Assembly: GCA_026168455.1 (NCBI GenBank) | Contig: CM047426.1 | Location: forward strand, 555,501 to 619,500 | Length of the DNA stretch: 64,000 nucleotides | Source: Theocolax elegans | Taxonomy: Eukaryota > Arthropoda > Insecta > Hymenoptera > Cerocephalidae | Direction of reading: 5' to 3' | The notes under the pieces: generated by a model | Database searches by the model: none | What the model saw: only the letters and a program-made list of their open reading frames with translations | Told to the model about the DNA's origin: nothing | Program-made: the position numbers and the translations under genes | Shown here: piece by piece, positions 63,201 through 64,000 of the stretch | How the letters are laid out: every line of letters starts with the position of its first letter | Numbering within the stretch: the first letter of the stretch is position 1

Positions 63201-63322
63201 ACCACTTAAAGATACTTTGAAAATAACCGAGTCGATGTCGAATCTACTCAGCGACGATGATAATTGTAACAACAACCAGGCACTACGAGACACCGATGGC
63301 GATAGCCCGCTGCCTATTGAAG
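30518..63322 (+). CDS. cnn: Centrosomin (CDK5RAP2/myomegalin family), 3' end outside window
   Basis: Coding exons: 30518-30567, 46363-46418, 55818-56041, 56276-56447, 56537-56673, 56756-57166, 57403-57615, 57780-58130, 59870-59977, 60378-61592, 62042-62329, 62500-62724, 62810-63013 and 63088-63322. This gives 1296 full codons plus one base, with all GT-AG junctions in frame. The CM1 (Cnn N-terminal) motif is at residues 65-93: MKECEDQLGALKKEN, then FNLKLRIYFLEER. In Cnn and CDK5RAP2 this motif recruits and activates gamma-tubulin complexes at centrosomes. Long heptad-rich coiled coils follow. Exon 10 (405 codons) spans the likely equivalent of the fly multimerisation region, with a leucine-zipper-like stretch. 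It also contains SEAFSEPDRMVSLARMGL (about 885-902), a stretch typical of insect centrosomins. The start is MADFPNDTVASINCFE in context AGCCATGG; in-frame ATGs also occur in the second exon (MPVSN, MDQTIP). The C-terminal CM2 part must lie beyond the right edge. Confidence 0.93.
31740..32130 (+). repeat. Dispersed repeat family, copy at 31.7 kb
   Basis: Starts near AGTTACAGGGATCTACAC and ends near ACCATTTTCTGAGTC. The copy at about 36170-36550 shares its second half in order: AATAAATGAATA, GTAATTATT, AAAAAGACAT, GTTTAAAA, CCTAAGGGC and ACCATTTTCTGAG. Fragments of its left end lie at about 9367 (plus) and 18690 (minus). It has no coding frame; it is probably an old interspersed transposon. Confidence 0.5.
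33421..33906. mobile_element. Foldback element with about 120-bp inverted arms
   Basis: The left arm starts ATATATCATGAAATCC and contains AATCGCGTTCCCTAAAATCG. The right arm is its inverse, containing CGATTTTAGGGAACGCGATT, and ends near ATATAT. CACATTATATG and CATATAATATGTG blocks also pair further in. The spacer is AT-rich, with no transposase. This is a typical non-autonomous DNA element; the target duplication was not resolved. Confidence 0.7.
34640..34723 (+). CDS. Candidate 27-residue basic micro-ORF or cnn leader exon
   Basis: ATG in a strong context (ACAATGG) opens MGGMRPSVKKRLFHLKRML followed by EKDKYSDE and a stop. The peptide is basic and could form an amphipathic helix. It may be an upstream ORF in the exon 1b leader. 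Alternatively, a weak GTGATC donor at 34720 would leave two bases (GA), the phase required by cnn exon 2, giving a third cnn N-terminus. It is not recognised from any family and may be chance. Confidence 0.25.
   Translation: MGGMRPSVKKRLFHLKRMLEKDKYSDE
35155..35206. repeat. Tandem ATACATAT-type repeat
   Basis: About five copies of a 10-base ATATACATAT unit upstream of cnn exon 1b. Confidence 0.85.
35321..35421 (+). CDS. cnn: cnn alternative first coding exon 1b
   Basis: ATG opens MFFNGFGYSSHPTSPSSPTK, then TSLWGASVYSPFR plus two bases, ending at a good donor (AA|GTGAGT). The two leftover bases join the T at 46363 to make a codon, exactly as exon 1a does, so this exon splices in frame to TNMPVSN of exon 2. 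A CpG-rich block lies about 1 kb upstream. The encoded segment is Ser/Pro/Thr-rich with possible proline-directed phosphorylation sites (TSP, SSP, YSP). It would give centrosomin a different extension before CM1. Confidence 0.7.
35650..36550 (+). repeat. Dispersed repeat family, copies at 35.65 and 36.2 kb
   Basis: The left end (TCACATTACAGGGACCTACC) resembles the start of the 31.7-kb copy. From about 36170 the sequence follows the second half of that copy, through AATAAATGAATATACAATTTTT and CCTAAGGGC to CCATTTTCTGAGCC. The two parts may be one element with an insertion, or two fragments. Confidence 0.4.
37290..37657 (+). promoter_or_regulatory. CpG-rich block with two E-boxes and a possible leader exon
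   Basis: Two CACGTG E-boxes (37372-37377 and 37412-37417) sit inside an imperfect inverted repeat of CTCGCGTGG / CCCACGCGA type. About 200 bases downstream, an ATG at 37624 opens MQPLSTLVFVI and ends at 37657 before a GTAATT donor, leaving one base. One base is the phase needed to splice directly to cnn exon 3 (55818), skipping exon 2. A promoter for a cnn form with a short hydrophobic N-terminus is possible but unproven. Confidence 0.3.
38815..39728 (+). repeat. Recent 456-bp tandem duplication
   Basis: The block starting AATGTGATTAAGAATGAATA at 38815 starts again at 39271 and runs to about 39728 with only a handful of differences (for example CTCAACTTTT versus CTCTACTTTT). Each copy ends in an AT microsatellite after GTTGAA. 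Neither copy has a long coding frame. The near-identity inside otherwise decayed intron DNA indicates a young duplication. Confidence 0.9.
40648..40655 (+). promoter_or_regulatory. Consensus CRE (TGACGTCA) in CpG-rich patch
   Basis: The full palindromic cAMP-response element lies in a pyrimidine- and CpG-rich patch (about 40400-40850) that otherwise resembles a promoter. There is no clear transcript start or downstream exon in the right phase. One such site is expected by chance about once per 65 kb, so its function is uncertain. Confidence 0.25.
41582..41803. mobile_element. 222-bp hAT-like MITE
   Basis: The terminal inverted repeats are TGAAACT(A/G)AAGTTAGCAGCC followed by AGATAGTA. The flanking 8-mers AAATACTA (41574-41581) and CAATACTA (41804-41811) match at 7 of 8 positions, consistent with a hAT-type 8-bp target duplication. 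It has no coding capacity. Confidence 0.7.
43208..43445. mobile_element. 238-bp MITE, CACGGAGAAAAA family
   Basis: Perfect 14-bp ends, CACGGAGAAAAAAT and its inverse. Longer imperfect inverted arms include CAGACATGACAAATGATAAA on the left and ATTTGTCAAGTCTGTCTC on the right. It belongs with 55080-55363, 51495-51659 and the ends at 2080 and 3522. Confidence 0.75.
44468..44865. mobile_element. piggyBac-like foldback MITE with TTAA borders
   Basis: TTAA occurs at both limits (44468-44471 and 44862-44865). The ends are inverted copies of the form (C/G)GGGGT(G/T)CCATA(G/T)TCAAT. Inside, almost the whole element is a hairpin: GTATGTGAAAAA, AGAGAAGAGCTGCGCCTTCG and TATTGCGTTTTCGAGAAAAG are each repeated in inverse order around a spacer at about 44672-44695. 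There is no transposase. TTAA target choice is characteristic of piggyBac elements. Confidence 0.75.
45723..45770. repeat. (CT)n microsatellite
   Basis: About 23 CT units in a cnn 5' intron. Confidence 0.95.
46363..46418 (+). CDS. cnn: cnn exon 2 (shared, with internal start codons)
   Basis: Bounded by a TTTGTTTCAG acceptor and a GTAAGT donor, it is 56 bases long. It is read as T-ACG-AAT-ATG: TNMPVSNITMDQTIPVVN plus one base. It needs two bases from the preceding exon, which both 1a and 1b supply, and leaves one base for the CM1 exon. The internal MDQ could serve as a start if a non-coding leader is used; I recall Drosophila Cnn also beginning MDQ. Confidence 0.75.
51495..51659. mobile_element. 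Partial MITE, CACGGAGAAAAA family
   Basis: The right end is TTCTCCGTGT. The interior (GACAATTACTATATACAAAAATTACTG, TAATTGTCAAATAAGGAGTCTC) resembles the copies at 43.2 and 55.1 kb. A matching left end is missing or decayed. Confidence 0.45.
51964..52007. repeat. 11-bp tandem repeat
   Basis: Three full copies of CTCTCGATAAT and a partial fourth. It is too short and has no spacers, so it is not a CRISPR array. Confidence 0.85.
53880..54129 (+). promoter_or_regulatory. CpG-rich patch with possible cnn leader exon
   Basis: A GC-rich stretch 1.7 kb upstream of the CM1 exon. It contains a 21-residue ORF (54051-54116, MHSAVPRGESPSGPDISKDS plus P and stop). Just after it, an ATG at 54123 is followed four bases later by a G|GTACGA donor, leaving the single-base phase needed for splicing to exon 3. 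It could be a leader exon of a CM1-proximal cnn promoter; there is no independent support. Confidence 0.25.
55080..55363. mobile_element. 284-bp MITE, CACGGAGAAAAA family
   Basis: Ends are ACGGAGAAAAAGG and its inverse CCTTTTTCTCCGT. The inner arms pair imperfectly: TTATTGAATAATTGAGAGAC on the left and TCTCTCAATTACTTAATAAC on the right. Same family as 43208-43445. Confidence 0.7.
55818..56041 (+). CDS. cnn: cnn exon 3, CM1 domain
   Basis: Carries a Gly-rich linker (PIGGGMGGGQGIGGSG) and then CM1, the most conserved segment of the family, with LKKENFNLKLRIYFLEER intact. The exon ends IKKNIELK in phase 0. In-frame ATGs at 55865 and 55904 could act as late starts. CM1 extends into the next exon (VENESLRKELIEKQELLGQA). 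Confidence 0.93.
58289..58297 (+). CDS. cnn: Possible alternative terminal cnn codons (T-C-stop)
   Basis: A strong acceptor (TTTGTTTCTTCGTTTCAG) is followed by ACT TGC TGA. Because exon 8 ends in phase 0 (NGK), splicing here would end the protein as NGK-TC after 540 residues with exon 1a. That form keeps CM1 and the first coiled coils but loses exons 9 onward. AATAAA with a T-rich tract follows 200 bases later. This is inferred from splice signals only. Confidence 0.4.
   Translation, partial: TC
58498..58503 (+). terminator. Candidate intronic poly(A) signal in cnn
   Basis: AATAAA followed by a long T-rich tract (TTATTTATTATTTTTTTTTG type), 200 bases past the alternative stop at 58297. It would end a short cnn transcript. 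Confidence 0.35.
59224..59265 (+). CDS. cnn: Possible internal start exon of CM1-less cnn
   Basis: ATG opens MTMFSCLCASKRVE and ends exactly in phase 0 at a good donor (GAG|GTAGGT). Exon 9 (59870) begins in phase 0 with QRFEDMERN. A CpG-rich patch at about 58890-59020 could be the promoter. The two cysteines near the start next to a basic stretch could be lipidation sites. The product would lack CM1. There is no evidence beyond phase and signals. Confidence 0.3.
59768..59773 (+). terminator. Candidate poly(A) signal in cnn intron 8
   Basis: TGTAATAAACG followed by GT-rich TTGTTTGTATATT, a typical 3' end arrangement. Upstream, a good acceptor at 59400 opens a 36-codon frame (DVDEAFEMPNSFLGVDHC onward), but in a phase not supplied by exon 8. 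In exon 8's phase it stops at once (TGA), so a short cnn 3' end here remains possible. Confidence 0.3.
60192..60226. repeat. (GA)n microsatellite
   Basis: About 17 GA units in the intron before cnn exon 10. Confidence 0.95.
60378..61592 (+). CDS. cnn: cnn exon 10, large exon with multimerisation-type region
   Basis: Encodes 405 residues: a coiled coil (ALRDRLLDKDLR to NTELWSK), then a region with leucine-zipper character (INKLVAQKNELEKEVDYLKW). A Ser-rich linker follows with SKSDNF, STPSDSEAFSEPDR and SDSEESVDY, and then the coil starts again. In Drosophila Cnn the corresponding region drives Polo-controlled scaffold assembly; the match in position and composition is suggestive, not proven. 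A short cysteine-containing patch (CKDKCLD) is notable. Confidence 0.9.
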
Positions 63323-64000
63323 GTAAACATTATCCTTGATTTTATTATTATTATCACCCTTACACTTAGAAATTACACAATTTACTGTATTATCAATTTT
63401 TTGTTCTACTTTATAGGTGGGCTTTTATATTATAGTATGTATCAAAATCAATTGATCAATTATTATCTAGCTTATGCCAGAAAAATGTTAGCGAATAATG
63501 CATACCGATTTTCATAGCATTGTCTTAATTGCTATGTTTTTTTTTAAGTTCTTAGTAAACGCTCTAACTGTTGTACATCGTCGCATGGATGTTGTCATAT
63601 ATGTTATATACATAAATAGTCGTTGTCATAAAAAACTAAATATTTTTCGATCGTTTGGTAGTTCGACGATAAATATTCTTTTCTTTTAGTGCTTTACTAA
63701 ATTTAATATTTTTTTACTATCAAATAAAAATATCACTGAATCGTTCAACTATTCTTTATTCTTAAACTGCTATGTAGTATACAAAATTTTCAACTTTTCT
63801 ATTTCATCATATTTTTATGGACGTTAGGTACCAACAGATATAAGCGTAAATAGGAGATTGAAACTGTTTACCGTTTTCATCTAGATTTATTTGCAATCTG
63901 TACAATCTATTTGCGTTTATGTTTGTTGATATTTGCTATCCTTAGTGTCTCATTAGTCATTAATTATACAATAGTTCCCTAATTGTGATCAATATCATAC
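63323..64000 (+). other. cnn intron 14, truncated by window end
   Basis: Exon 14 ends with one base at GTAAAC (63323). No further exon could be supported in the remaining 678 bases, so the C-terminal part of centrosomin lies outside. Confidence 0.6.

Noticed and set aside
63834..63851. 18-base microexon candidate near the right edge of cnn
   Set aside because: A GTTAG acceptor and a GTAAAT donor flank it in a permitted phase, but signals this weak and this short are expected by chance.
1..64000. tRNA genes
   Set aside because: Scanning by eye for a GGTTCGA-type B box with a matching acceptor stem found none; a covariance-model search would be decisive.

Overview
The window looks like insect nuclear DNA, most likely from a hymenopteran (wasp, ant, bee or sawfly). 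Genes are split by GT-AG introns. Exons stand out as GC-richer islands in AT-rich introns that are full of CT/GA and AT microsatellites and short inverted-repeat transposons. All three conserved genes were recognised by protein similarity alone; no database search was run, so the order-level assignment is an inference.

Layout: (1) 1-5.2 kb is non-coding and carries nested small transposons. (2) 5.47-19.27 kb, plus strand, is a complete fatty acid transport protein / very-long-chain acyl-CoA synthetase gene (Fatp, SLC27A1/4 class; 10 coding exons, 650 residues). (3) 19.3-22.4 kb holds the converging 3' ends. (4) 22.6-28.4 kb, minus strand, is a golgin-97 (GOLGA1) orthologue (8 coding exons, 718 residues) ending in a GRIP domain. 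(5) 28.9-29.07 kb, minus strand, is an intact 52-codon hydrophobic small ORF with a strong start context, lying upstream of golgin-97 on the same strand. (6) From 30.5 kb to the right edge, plus strand, is centrosomin (cnn, CDK5RAP2/myomegalin family), incomplete at its 3' end. It shows 14 coding exons and about 1296 codons, including the CM1 motif, with a 25-kb stretch of 5' introns.

The cnn locus is the most interesting part. Two well-supported alternative first coding exons end in the same reading phase. Weaker phase-compatible leader exons lie at 34.6, 37.6 and 54.1 kb. The 1.7-kb intron after coding exon 8 holds a possible early-termination exon, poly(A) signals and a possible internal start exon. 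Together these would give centrosomin forms with or without CM1 and with or without the long C-terminal part, as is known for Drosophila cnn. The introns also hold a nearly identical 456-bp tandem duplication and several non-autonomous transposons whose target-site duplications are readable.

The three genes have no obvious shared pathway: acyl-CoA synthesis and lipid uptake, trans-Golgi tethering, and centrosome assembly. Golgin-97 with the small ORF and cnn are divergently arranged around a 1.4-kb gap. No tRNA, rRNA or CRISPR array was seen.
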